Shown here piece after piece: positions 9,856 to 18,639 of a stretch of 64,000 nt of DNA. The notes beneath the pieces were generated by a model. The model had not been told where the DNA came from. It ran no database searches and saw only the letters and a program-made list of their open reading frames with translations. The stretch is taken from assembly GCF_003967555.1 (NCBI RefSeq), contig NZ_BIFS01000002.1, positions 372,001 through 436,000 of the forward strand, given 5' to 3'. The translations under genes and the position numbers were made by a program. Source of the DNA: Dictyobacter kobayashii. Lineage in GTDB: Bacteria > Chloroflexota > Ktedonobacteria > Ktedonobacterales > Ktedonobacteraceae. Position 1 is the first letter of the stretch. Each line of letters starts with the position of its first letter.

Positions 9856-10761
9856 CTAGCGCAGGACAAACTGAACACCCTTGACAAAGTTGCGGCTAAA
9901 GATTATGAACAGTGCCAGGATTGGGAACGTCAATAACACGCCCGCTGAGTATAACGGACCCGGATAAGAGCCGTATGGACCAAACATCGTTGATAGCAAC
10001 ACATTCAATGTCTGATGTGCAGGGTCCTTCACCACAATCAGGTCCCACATCAACTCGGTCCAGCGATCCATAAACACAAACAGGAAAATAACTGATGTGA
10101 TTGAGCGCGAGATCGGTAACATGATGCGAAAGATAATCGATAACTCACTGGCCCCATCCAGGCGTGCAGCCTCAATTACCTCCATATTGATTGAGCGAAA
10201 GAAACCTGTGTACATAAAGATCGCCCACAGGCCAACCATCCTTGGAATAATCATTGCCCAGACCGAGTTGTACAGCCCCAGGAAACGTATAACCAGAAAG
10301 GTTGGCACCAGTAAAATGATCCCAGGATAGAACATCTGGAAGAGAATAAAACCATTGATAAACTTCTTGCCACGAAATTCCATAATCGATAGGCCATAGC
10401 CTACGATTGCACCAATGGCAACCATACAGAAACTATCCACCGCCGACACAAACACGCTATTGAAGAGCGCACTGAGCCACGGCTGCGCTTCATAGCCACC
10501 GCCTGTCCAGAGCCACTGATACGATTTCAATGTCAGGCCAGTAGGAAAAAAAGTCTTGTCAACTTGATCCCAGGGCGCCAGCGATTGCAGCAGCAGATAC
10601 AGATAAGGAATCACCATTATCAGCGCCACTGGTATCGCGATAATATATAACCAGTATTTACTTCCAGCTCGCCCGCGTCTCCTGGCTGCTGATTGCCTGG
10701 TCCTGGGCTGGTGCTCAACCGGGACCCTGGCCATTTCTTGTCCACCTTGCGTGTGTATCAT
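9856..10761 (-). CDS. Carbohydrate ABC importer permease (MalG/UgpE type)
   Basis: Second permease of the importer, with six predicted helices after a basic cytoplasmic N-terminus (RQSAARRRGRAGS). The EAA motif is EAARLDGASELSIIFRIMLP and the C-terminus NFVKGVQFVLR is typical of the MalG branch. The ATG at 10761 has GAGG 7 bases upstream; an earlier in-frame GTG and a later ATG (MARV) are alternatives. Gene order is unusual: the MalG-type permease comes before the MalF-type one, 35 bases apart. It partners with the frameshifted permease and the binding protein upstream. Confidence 0.87.
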   Translation of the reverse strand: MIHTQGGQEMARVPVEHQPRTRQSAARRRGRAGSKYWLYIIAIPVALIMVIPYLYLLLQSLAPWDQVDKTFFPTGLTLKSYQWLWTGGGYEAQPWLSALFNSVFVSAVDSFCMVAIGAIVGYGLSIMEFRGKKFINGFILFQMFYPGIILLVPTFLVIRFLGLYNSVWAMIIPRMVGLWAIFMYTGFFRSINMEVIEAARLDGASELSIIFRIMLPISRSITSVIFLFVFMDRWTELMWDLIVVKDPAHQTLNVLLSTMFGPYGSYPGPLYSAGVLLTFPILALFIIFSRNFVKGVQFVLR

Positions 10762-10931
10762 TGCAAAATCCTCGCATTGCACTGGTAAACAGAACTATAT
10801 CGATGCAATTCCATGGCAAGGCTTATCCTGAAATAGAATTTAAGCAAGCAATGGATCATTTCGTGCTTCATAGCGCGCGACACGCACTCTTACTCTAAAG
10901 AAAAGAGGATACAGTTTGTTTATCAAGAGGA

Positions 10932-10999
10932 GATTGGTGGGCCACTCCTTTTCTCCCAGGCATACAGCAGCACAGGAGAAAAGGAGGTCCTCACCAATC
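10932..10999. terminator. Intercistronic hairpin after the binding-protein gene
   Basis: 25-base imperfect arms (10932-10956 with 10975-10999, four mismatches) directly after the binding-protein stop codon and before the permeases. Such hairpins often cause partial termination or protect the upstream mRNA, giving more binding protein than permease. Confidence 0.6.
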
Positions 11000-11007
11000 A
11001 GAAACTA

Positions 11008-12330
11008 CTAATTTCCGCCCAGGGACGACTGTACATCCGACTTAAAAGCATTCCAGGCATTCTGCGGACTGGCCTGACCTTTAACTGCCGGGATGACTGC
11101 ATCAGCGCCTAACTTCTGCTGAATATCAGCATATTTCCCGTTCTTAATTGGTGGCACACCGTTCGCAATGTTATCAGTGAACGCGACCAGTTCAGGATGC
11201 TGCTTGAGATAGGACGTAAAGGCCGAATTCGTGCTGAGATCGTCACGAGCAGGAGGAAGTGCTGTGGTCTTCAGCCACGTCAGGTCATGCTGTGGATCAG
11301 AAAGAACCCATGAGACAAACTTCCAGATAGCCTGCTGCTGTGCTTCAGAGGCTTGTTTGTAAATGACAATGCCTTTGGAGTCAGCAAACGTCTTGACATT
11401 CTGCGTGCTCGCCATATTATCGGGCACGATAGGCGATGTTAAAACGTAGCTCTTGTTCAGTTGCAGATTGGGGTATTTCTGCTGCCAGGTCGTAAAGGCC
11501 CAGGGACCAATGATGCTCATTACAGAGTTGCCGTTCTCAAACGGATCAGTAATCGTCTGCGCCAGGAGATATTTTTTCTGGGACATCTGCTGTAACAATG
11601 ACAGCGTCGAGACAGCTGCCTGGTCATCTGCCGTCACCTTACCGCCGCTGATAAAAGAATTCCCGTTCGTAGCAGCGTCATAAAGGGTGAAGAAATCAAA
11701 CCAGCGCTCGTACCAGGTATCCTTGGCCAGTTCAGGGCGTGCCCAGACATATTTATCGGGGAATTTGGCTTTCAACTTCTGGCCCAGTGCCAACACTTCA
11801 CTATACGTATGTGGAGGCTGACTATAACCAAGTTGTTTCAGAATATCCATGCGCCAGGCAACCATGATGGCGTTTGAATACATAGGCAAAATGTATGAAT
11901 GGCCATCAGAAAACTTCCAGCCCTGGATAGTGTTCTCCATATGGCGAGCTTTTAACACATTATCCCATCCAGGCATCTGGTCTAATGGCACCAAAGCCTG
12001 CGACTGCGAAAGTTGGCTACCAAACCCGGTAAAGATACCCTCTGAAGAGGTTGGAGCGGTATTTCCAGCCAGAGCGGCCTGGATACCAGCCTCCGAAGTG
12101 GGAGATTCAGGGATAGGTTTAACCGCAATCTTAACAGAAGGATTTTTAGCAGTATACTCTTTAGCCATCTCGGTCCAGAAAGCCATTTCAGGAGGATTGG
12201 ACCCAGACCAAAAAGTTAAATTATTACTACTACTATCAGAGCCACTACTCTGACTGCCTCCACAGCCAGCCAGAGAGAGGGAAACAACGATAAATATAGC
12301 CAAACCAGAAAAAATTTTGGTCAGCTTCAT
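11008..12330 (-). CDS. Sugar ABC importer substrate-binding lipoprotein
   Basis: A 440-residue extracellular binding protein of family 1 (MalE-like). It begins with a lipoprotein signal peptide, MKLTKIFSGLAIFIVVSLSL, ending in the lipobox LAGC, followed by a Ser/Gly-rich linker (SQSSGSDSSSNN). The mature domain starts LTFWSGSNPPEM and has the usual two-lobed pattern. It would catch an oligosaccharide outside the membrane and pass it to the two permeases downstream. The ligand is unknown, but the neighbouring GH130 and GH30 genes suggest a beta-linked hexose oligosaccharide. It is preceded by its lacI regulator, 128 bases upstream, and followed by a hairpin that may reduce read-through. Confidence 0.9.
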   Translation of the reverse strand: MKLTKIFSGLAIFIVVSLSLAGCGGSQSSGSDSSSNNLTFWSGSNPPEMAFWTEMAKEYTAKNPSVKIAVKPIPESPTSEAGIQAALAGNTAPTSSEGIFTGFGSQLSQSQALVPLDQMPGWDNVLKARHMENTIQGWKFSDGHSYILPMYSNAIMVAWRMDILKQLGYSQPPHTYSEVLALGQKLKAKFPDKYVWARPELAKDTWYERWFDFFTLYDAATNGNSFISGGKVTADDQAAVSTLSLLQQMSQKKYLLAQTITDPFENGNSVMSIIGPWAFTTWQQKYPNLQLNKSYVLTSPIVPDNMASTQNVKTFADSKGIVIYKQASEAQQQAIWKFVSWVLSDPQHDLTWLKTTALPPARDDLSTNSAFTSYLKQHPELVAFTDNIANGVPPIKNGKYADIQQKLGADAVIPAVKGQASPQNAWNAFKSDVQSSLGGN

Positions 12331-12458
12331 TGCTAGACTCCTTCACTTCCATTGTCGCTCAACTGCTAGTCATGCTTGTCATATGGAAAGGATGACTGTA
12401 GGCACTACCAGCAAGCGATAGCTAAATCGAACAACACAAAAAATTTACCAGATGACCA

Positions 12459-13493
12459 CTAATGCTCTGTGATCGTCTTACAACCACAAGAACGGCGGAT
12501 CATCAGTTCGGTCGAGAGCAAGATCTGCATTGGGGCACGCTCGGTACTGCTATTCTCACTCAGCATATCAAGCATCTGGCGAGCAGCCTGTCTGCCTATT
12601 TCACGCTTATATACTCTAATTGTTGTCAGAGGTGGCTCATACAGTTCGCTCATAGCCACATCGTCAAAACCAATTACCGCGACATCTTCAGGTACACGAC
12701 GCCCCTGCTGAAGCAACTCACGCATAGCCCCTACGGCCATCGCATCATTAGCGGCAAACACCGCCGTCAGATTTGGAACAGCTTCCAGTGCCTGGCGCAT
12801 TGCCAGGGCTCCGGTCTTCGCAGTCGTGGCATCTACATGAAAAACCATTGGGGTCAGATTGGCAGCAACCATGGCCTCTCGATATCCCTGCCCACGCATA
12901 AGTGAGCTATACCAGCTATTTGGTCCTAACAAAGATACAATCGCGCTGTGGCCATGCTGGATAAGATGCTCGGTCGCCTTTAGCCCCCCTTGCTTATTGT
13001 CACTGTTCACAGTATCAATCGATAGAGCCGCCAGATCGTTGTCAACCAACAATACGGGAATGCCCCGCTGCTGCAAATCAACGATCAAACGTGGTGGTAT
13101 ATCTGGTCCTGCCAGAATTACACCATCCACACGCCGCTCCATGACAGGTCGAAACTCGCTAGCCGATTTACTCTGTGTGACATCTATAGTCGTTATAAGC
13201 AGATGGTAGCCATGGTTAGACAATTCAGACTCTAGACTACGCATGATAATTGGGTAAAATGGATCATCGTTGAGAGAGTCCGACTTGCTGCTGACCACAA
13301 AACAGATCGTTTCTGTACGCGATGTTGCCAATCCACGACCAACCATTGACACAGAATACTGCATCTCCTGCGCTACTGTCAGCACACGTTGCCTTGTCTC
13401 TTCTTTAACACCACCCTTGCCATTAAGAGCACGCGATGCTGTGGCAATCGATACGCCTGCTTTCGCAGCAATCTCTTCCAGACCTTCCGACAT
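12459..13493 (-). CDS. LacI-family transcriptional repressor of the GH30/GH130 locus
   Basis: 344 residues: an N-terminal helix-turn-helix (LEEIAAKAGVSIATASRALNG) with hinge helix, then a periplasmic-binding-protein-like sugar-sensing domain and a C-terminal RRSCGC. The ATG at 13493 has GAGGAAAGAT in front. Its own promoter carries a perfect cre-type operator just downstream of the -10, pointing to autorepression, and a near match overlaps the -35 of the GH30 gene 9 kb away. It leads the run lacI, binding protein, permeases, GH130 and dehydrogenase, so it most likely controls these in response to the imported sugar. The role is inferred from position and operator sequence. Confidence 0.9.
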   Translation of the reverse strand: MSEGLEEIAAKAGVSIATASRALNGKGGVKEETRQRVLTVAQEMQYSVSMVGRGLATSRTETICFVVSSKSDSLNDDPFYPIIMRSLESELSNHGYHLLITTIDVTQSKSASEFRPVMERRVDGVILAGPDIPPRLIVDLQQRGIPVLLVDNDLAALSIDTVNSDNKQGGLKATEHLIQHGHSAIVSLLGPNSWYSSLMRGQGYREAMVAANLTPMVFHVDATTAKTGALAMRQALEAVPNLTAVFAANDAMAVGAMRELLQQGRRVPEDVAVIGFDDVAMSELYEPPLTTIRVYKREIGRQAARQMLDMLSENSSTERAPMQILLSTELMIRRSCGCKTITEH

Positions 13494-13517
13494 ATCTTTC
13501 CTCGATGAAAATAATAA

Positions 13518-13563
13518 GTAAGCGTTTGCAAAAAGTATACATAAGTTTATTGCATTCTGTCAA
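13518..13563 (-). promoter_or_regulatory. Promoter and cre-like operator of lacI
   Basis: On the minus strand TTGACA (13558-13563) and TATACT (13534-13539) are 18 bases apart. Immediately downstream TTGCAAACGCTTAC (13518-13531) sits where a bound repressor would block the start site. With its flanking T it matches WTGNAANCGNWNNCW at every position. Confidence 0.75.
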
Positions 13564-13583
13564 TACTTCCCATGGGAATGACC

Positions 13584-14168
13584 AGGGCTTTTTCATGTTC
13601 GTCCAGAGAATGTACATCTTTCAGACGTGGAGTGTGTGTGGTAGGCGGCCGCACAATACCGTTGAGATACGAAGAATTGGAGCTCAGAAACACGGGATTG
13701 GAGCCTGCTCCCCCTTTTCCCTTCCTGTACGAAAAATCGACAAGAAAGACGATGTCATAGGTTCGGGCCCATAGGTTCGGGCCCATAGGTTCGGGCCTCA
13801 GCGCCCGATTGCCCCACCGGTAGTGGGGCCCGGTATCCCAGCGCTGAGGCACCCCATGGTATTTGCCCTTCCTTCACGCGGTGCCCACACACGGACCATG
13901 CGTTTGGGCACCGCGTGGGTCGAGATGTCGGTGACGAGAGACCAAGCGGCGAGGAGACCGGACCGCCCTACCGGGGCGGCAATCGGGCGCTGAGGCCCGA
14001 ACCTATGACATCGCTTTTCTTGTTGCCTGGATGCTCAAAGAAAGGTAGAGGACTTGTCGTCCGATAGCAATCACCATGTTTGAGCTTTTCTTATCTCAAC
14101 GGTATTGGGCGGCCGCGGCCGCCCACCATACACTCCACACCCCCAACCCGGCGTCGCAGGCGCCAAAG
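13584..14168. repeat. Composite structured repeat, copy 1
   Basis: A 585-base intergenic element sharing its plan with the copy at 18.6-19.3 kb. A head module (GGGCTTTTTCATG, GTCCAGAG, then GTGGAGTGTGTG and GGCGGCCGC) and a tail module (GCGGCCGCCCACC, CACTCCACACC, then GGCGTCGCAGGCGCC) enclose a 452-base core. The core is bounded by inverted AATACCGTTGAGATA (13655-13669) and its complement (14092-14106). Inside are further nested inverted arms (13784-13813 with 13978-14007), a 14-base unit CATAGGTTCGGGCC repeated three times (13756-13797), and two hairpins (13811-13829 and 13875-13917). No credible ORF. It could be a non-autonomous mobile element, a structured RNA, or both. Confidence 0.8.
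13655..14106. ncRNA. Possible structured RNA or MITE core with nested inverted repeats, copy 1
   Basis: Candidate only. The hairpin GCCCCAC-CGGTA-GTGGGGC matches GCCTCAC-CGCTA-GTGAGGC in copy 2, with a compensatory C-G to T-A change and a similar loop, both followed by CCGGTATCC. A second hairpin has 13-base arms and a 17-base loop in both copies, with GGACCATG or GGTCCATG in the loop. Conserved pairing without coding capacity suggests selection on structure; transcription and strand are unknown. Confidence 0.4.
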
Positions 14169-14323
14169 ACGTATTTCCGCATGGACCTCCTGGGCATTGC
14201 CTGAATGGCGGAAGCCAATTATCTATGGGCGAAGGTAAAGGGGGCGAATGACTGGCTTTCTCAGCCAATAGGAGGTTTGCTGCTGCTCTGGATTGGCTTG
14301 CTAGCTCGCACTAGACAATATAA

Positions 14324-14380
14324 ACCCCTTCTGGTTCCTTTCGCACCTCGGGTGGAGATGGAGCAGGAAGCAGAAGGGGT
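14324..14380 (-). terminator. Hairpin downstream of the chitinase genes
   Basis: 16-base arms (14324-14339 with 14365-14380, one mismatch) lie just past the stop codon of the minus-strand GH18 gene, followed on that strand by a short T-rich stretch. Probable terminator. Confidence 0.6.
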
Positions 14381-14388
14381 AGCATTCT

Positions 14389-15903
14389 TTAAGGGAGTGT
14401 TGTAAGGTGTGCGCCGACTGTATGTGCGAAGTTGAAACTATTGGATGCATCCCAGTTAATTGACCAGGTCATTGCTCCACGAATGGTTGGATATGTCGTA
14501 GCTGGTTTGAACGAACCACAATGCGTACCCGTTGCCAGGCAATCCAGGGCGTCATTGACCACGGATGGTGCCACATATCCGCTACCGGCTGCGGCACTTA
14601 CCGCCGGCACCCCGATACCCACCTGGTCAGGTCGTAAGCCACCTTGCAATTCGATACAACTCAGCGCCGTCAAAAAGTCTTCTGAGCCCTCAGAGTAAAC
14701 TTTTCCATCGCATCCATTCATACTGCCCGAATTATAGTACTGCATATTAACCACGGTCAGGATGTTCTGGATCTGTAAGGCCAGTTGGAAGTAAGCACTG
14801 GAGGTTGACTGCATATCAATCGTCTGAGGCGCTAGCGTAATAATGAGATTGGGGCCAGCCAGGGCCGAGAGTTTCTGTAAAGCACTGCTCATATAGGTTG
14901 GATTGATGCTGTTTTCAAGATCAATATCCACCCCATCAAAGCCGTAGGTACTCATTATCTGATATACACTGTTCGCGAAGTTCGTTGCTGCGGTCGCGTC
15001 GCCAACGCTGATCGTGCCATTTTGACCGCCAACGGAGATAATGACTTTCTTCCCCTGGGCATGAAGCGTCGCGATATCGCTGCTAAATTGCGCTGCCGTA
15101 TAGCCTCCCAGGGCGGAGGAGAGCCCTGAATCAATGCCAAATGTTACCCCTCCTGGAGTGGTGGGATCAGCATTGGCAAAGGCGACGGCAATTAGATTAT
15201 ATTGCGCATCGACTGCGCTCAATCTTAATGCCGGGGCGTTATTCGTAAAGTCTTGCCAGTATCCAGTCAAAATATGTTTGGGCAGCCCTCCTCCGCAAGC
15301 TGGACACGGCGTTGGTGTGGCTGTCGGTATGACGGTGGGAGTGGGCGATGGGGTAGTCGTGGCTGTTGGTGATGGTGTATTGGTTGGCGTTGGCGTTGGC
15401 GTACCTGTGCCACCCGGACCGCTCAGGCTTACATCATCCACATAGCTGCTGCTCTGGGCATACCAGCTATGAATATAGATGGTGACGCTATTGGTGGAGC
15501 TTCCTGTTGTAAAAGTATAAGATAACTGCGTGTAGCTGCTGCTACTCAGCCAGTTGCTGCCATAGCCATTGGCGCCCAGATACATATATGATCCATCCAC
15601 ATATGCACTGAGGGTGTACGCCGCGTTGGGTTGTACACTGATGGTCTGTGAGCATTGGCCGGTTGTAGCATTGCTGGGATTTATTTGTAGCGCGTGGGCA
15701 CCACTATGCACTGGACTACCGACGACTGTATCCCCTGCATCACAACTCCAACCACTGAGATCACCCGTCTCAAAACCAGGGTTGGCAACAAGGTTCCCTC
15801 CAGCAGCCAAAGCTCCTGATGGTCTATTAAAGATGAGGATCATTATCATACTGCCAAGCAGCAACAATATGACAAATATGTGTGGGATTTTTGTGCGGAA
15901 CAT
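14389..15903 (-). CDS. Secreted GH18 chitinase with N-terminal carbohydrate-binding module
   Basis: Start taken at the ATG at 15903 (AAGGAG 9 bases upstream), which opens a signal sequence (MFRTKIPHIFVILLLLGSMI). A carbohydrate-binding module follows (NLVANPGFETGDLSGWSCD to YVDDVSLSG), then a Pro-Thr linker, then a GH18 barrel. The catalytic motif is FDGVDIDLE, with the Glu as proton donor, and GYWQDF is an early strand. This architecture degrades chitin outside the cell. The binding module is nearly the same as the one at the C-terminus of the upstream chitinase, but here it precedes the catalytic domain. It lies 92 bases after the other chitinase gene, probably in one operon. Confidence 0.9.
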   Translation of the reverse strand: MFRTKIPHIFVILLLLGSMIMILIFNRPSGALAAGGNLVANPGFETGDLSGWSCDAGDTVVGSPVHSGAHALQINPSNATTGQCSQTISVQPNAAYTLSAYVDGSYMYLGANGYGSNWLSSSSYTQLSYTFTTGSSTNSVTIYIHSWYAQSSSYVDDVSLSGPGGTGTPTPTPTNTPSPTATTTPSPTPTVIPTATPTPCPACGGGLPKHILTGYWQDFTNNAPALRLSAVDAQYNLIAVAFANADPTTPGGVTFGIDSGLSSALGGYTAAQFSSDIATLHAQGKKVIISVGGQNGTISVGDATAATNFANSVYQIMSTYGFDGVDIDLENSINPTYMSSALQKLSALAGPNLIITLAPQTIDMQSTSSAYFQLALQIQNILTVVNMQYYNSGSMNGCDGKVYSEGSEDFLTALSCIELQGGLRPDQVGIGVPAVSAAAGSGYVAPSVVNDALDCLATGTHCGSFKPATTYPTIRGAMTWSINWDASNSFNFAHTVGAHLTTLP

Positions 15904-15995
15904 TGCATTGTTCTCCTTGCATTCTATGCTCAATATGCTTCTAATAGAGAGGTTGCGCGAGACCGGCGGGCCTGAACTGCGCCGGTCTCTCAACC

Positions 15996-18266
15996 TTAAC
16001 TTAGCGAAACATCATCGACATAGACATTTCCCTGGCTGTACCATCCATGCACATAGATAGTAATACTTGTGGTTGTAGCACCTGCGGTGAATGAATAACT
16101 TAGCAATCCATAACTACTGTTATTCGTCCAATTGTTACCAGAGCTGTTCACACCCAGATAGGCGTAGTTTCCCTGTACATATGCCTTCAATGTATAGGTG
16201 TGATTCGCCTGTACATTGATCGTTTGTGTACACTGCCCGGTGGTTGAATTGGAAGGAGCCAGTTGTAGCGCATGAGCGCCGCTATGCACCGGACTACTGA
16301 CGACCGTATCTCCTGCATCACAACTCCAACCACTGAGATCCCCTGACTCAAAACCTCCATTCGCTACCAGATTGCCCGGAGTCGGTGTCGGTGATGGAGT
16401 TGGCGTTGAGGTCGGGTTTGGTGTCGGCGTTGGCGTTGGTGTTGGTGTTGAGGTTGGATTGGGCGTTGGCGATGGCGTTGGATTGGGCGTTGGCGATGGC
16501 GTTGGGTTTGGCGTGGGAGTTGGTGTCGGGATCGTGCCACCTGACAGACCATCCGTGATTGCATTGAGTAAGGTGTCAGCTGGATCATTTTGATCGAGGG
16601 AGAACATCATGGCTCCAGCCAGGTTATGATTCTTGATATAGGAGGTTTTCGCCGCGATTGATTGCGGGGTGTCTCCGGTATAAAAGTTTGTGCCATCATA
16701 AATCCAGGCTGCCTGGGTAGTAGGGTCAAAGAAGTTGTCATTGGCGTTACCGGTCAAGCCTACGGCTGCCAGCTCTTTATAATCTACGGTTCCCGCTTGC
16801 TGGCTGTATGGGAAGGAGGAAGATGGACCGGTGGCCGTTTGATAGAGGCCATGGTTGCTTCCTGCCGGAACTCCTGTCCAGCCGCGATAGTAAAGCGGAA
16901 TACCCATCACGACCTTGCTGGCAGGGAATCCTCCTGGTATTCCATAGCTAGCTGAACCTGCTGTCCAGTCATGGATAGAGGCGTCAATCGTATATTTTTC
17001 GTTGCCAGGTGCGATTGGCTGCGATGGATCGTTTGGCGAGGAGTAGAGTGGGTCCTGGAAGTTGGTCGGGCCTGAGCTATCCCAGCTTCCATGCATGTCA
17101 TATGTCATGACATCAGCATAATCAAGGTATTTACCAATCTGGTCGGTCTGAATGTGGGCAATTTTGTCTTGTCCCGAAGGTACCGCCGCTGTCAGTTGGA
17201 AGTGTTTGCCGATACTTCCACCATAGCTATCTAATTCGTTGCGGAACTCCTGTAACAACAGGGTATAATTCGCGGTGTCCTGAGCACCATAATGGTTGCC
17301 AGTGTGTCCGGCGGTGCCGGGATATTCCCAGTCGATGTCGAAGCCGTCAAAGATACCCGCCGCGGCGGCTGGACCACCTGAAGAGTCACCGCTGATACCC
17401 GTGGGAACGTTGCCTTTGAGAAACATTGAGATACATGAGCTGACAAATTTTTGCCGTGATGTAGCGGTCGCGGCCACATCCGAAAAATATTTGGAATAGG
17501 TCCAGCCACCAAGTGAAAGCAACACTTTCAGATTGGGATACTTTGCCTTGAGCTCGCGTAGCTGGTTGAAGTTTCCTTTGATTGGCTGGCTATAGGAATC
17601 GCTGCTCCCATCGACGGAATTCGAACTGTAACTCTTCTGGTAATCGGCAAACGCGTCACCCGCCCCATCACCTGCATTAGGGTCACTTTCATTGCTTGCA
17701 TCGGATGCCTTAATGGTCTCAAAGCAAGTGAGATTGGTGGGATCGATGTTCTCAAAATCATAAATAATGGTCGTTAGTCTGGAGGCTGCCCCGGATGTAT
17801 CCACATTTGAGGGATAGTAGCTGTTACCATAGATCCCCCATTGATCAAAATAAGCAATGCTTTGATAAGGGGTACTGCCTGACGCCTGGGTTGATGCTGT
17901 AAGTGCCGGACTCTGCGCCGAGGTATTTCCATCTTTATCATACGCTTGCACCGTAAATGTATAGCTGGTCGAGGCAAGCAATGAACTAATCGTCACAGAA
18001 GTTCCCATTGAGGTTGCTACGATTTGTGAACCGTGATACACATAGTAGGCTGGCACATCCCCTGTTCCTGAATTATCAGTAGAAGCAGACCAGCTAAGGG
18101 TGATGGACTGTGGCCCGGTAGAGACTACCGCCACATTGGAAGGGGTTGAAACGATGCTAGCTTCTGGAGCTCCATGTGCGATTGAAGGCACATAGAAGAG
18201 AGTGATCAGTAACAGCAGGAGAGTTAGACTGACTCCCCCGGCCCGCCACAATTTTGCTTTTCCCAC
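15996..18266 (-). CDS. Secreted multidomain GH18 chitinase (Fn3-GH18-CBM)
   Basis: Start taken at a GTG at 18266 because AAGGAG lies 6 bases upstream and a signal peptide (VSLTLLLLLITLFYVPSIAHG) begins shortly after; the open frame extends further upstream without such signals. Domain order: fibronectin type III (APEASIVSTPSNVAVV to LTAST), GH18 barrel with the catalytic motif FDGFDIDWEYPG, a long Pro-Thr-Asn linker, and a C-terminal carbohydrate-binding module (NLVANGGFESGDLSGWSCD onward). The FDIDWEY form is typical of processive bacterial family 18 enzymes such as ChiA. It would cooperate with the second chitinase, possibly on fungal or insect chitin in soil. Confidence 0.9.
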   Translation of the reverse strand: MGKAKLWRAGGVSLTLLLLLITLFYVPSIAHGAPEASIVSTPSNVAVVSTGPQSITLSWSASTDNSGTGDVPAYYVYHGSQIVATSMGTSVTISSLLASTSYTFTVQAYDKDGNTSAQSPALTASTQASGSTPYQSIAYFDQWGIYGNSYYPSNVDTSGAASRLTTIIYDFENIDPTNLTCFETIKASDASNESDPNAGDGAGDAFADYQKSYSSNSVDGSSDSYSQPIKGNFNQLRELKAKYPNLKVLLSLGGWTYSKYFSDVAATATSRQKFVSSCISMFLKGNVPTGISGDSSGGPAAAAGIFDGFDIDWEYPGTAGHTGNHYGAQDTANYTLLLQEFRNELDSYGGSIGKHFQLTAAVPSGQDKIAHIQTDQIGKYLDYADVMTYDMHGSWDSSGPTNFQDPLYSSPNDPSQPIAPGNEKYTIDASIHDWTAGSASYGIPGGFPASKVVMGIPLYYRGWTGVPAGSNHGLYQTATGPSSSFPYSQQAGTVDYKELAAVGLTGNANDNFFDPTTQAAWIYDGTNFYTGDTPQSIAAKTSYIKNHNLAGAMMFSLDQNDPADTLLNAITDGLSGGTIPTPTPTPNPTPSPTPNPTPSPTPNPTSTPTPTPTPTPNPTSTPTPSPTPTPGNLVANGGFESGDLSGWSCDAGDTVVSSPVHSGAHALQLAPSNSTTGQCTQTINVQANHTYTLKAYVQGNYAYLGVNSSGNNWTNNSSYGLLSYSFTAGATTTSITIYVHGWYSQGNVYVDDVSLS

Positions 18267-18639
18267 GAGGTACTCCTTGCATTTATTTGTTGAGCAATCC
18301 ATGCTACAAATCCTATGCTTGACCAGTTGACCTGAATACAGTTCAAGTAACAAGGGAATAGGCGTATTTACCGTTTTTATGGCCTCCCTGTCTTTCGTAC
18401 ATCAAGTTGTTAGAACAACCGAGTGTCTATTCTCAATAGAATAATTTAGACAGGTAAGTCATGCCTATAAGAATTATTATGCTGTAGACCCCATCCTTTC
18501 TACTTCACCATGAAGCCACTCTAATTCCTTGCCTAAAAAACTGACAATTTCTACAAAAAAGCTTTCGTACTTTCTATGCCTTTGCTGAAAGTGTACCTTA
18601 AGCTCGTACATATGTCAATATGTATATACCAGTTGGTAG
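18267..18639. other. Intergenic region upstream of the chitinases
   Basis: A 373-base AT-rich gap that should contain the chitinase promoter. No strong -35/-10 pair, operator or RNA was recognised. Confidence 0.4.

Noticed and set aside
14205..14405. 66-codon open frame next to the first structured repeat
   Set aside because: No ribosome site, no recognised domain, and it runs through the terminator hairpin of the chitinase operon.
16372..16540. Short-period DNA repeats in the chitinase gene
   Set aside because: They encode the Pro-Thr linker of the secreted enzyme and are ordinary low-complexity coding sequence.
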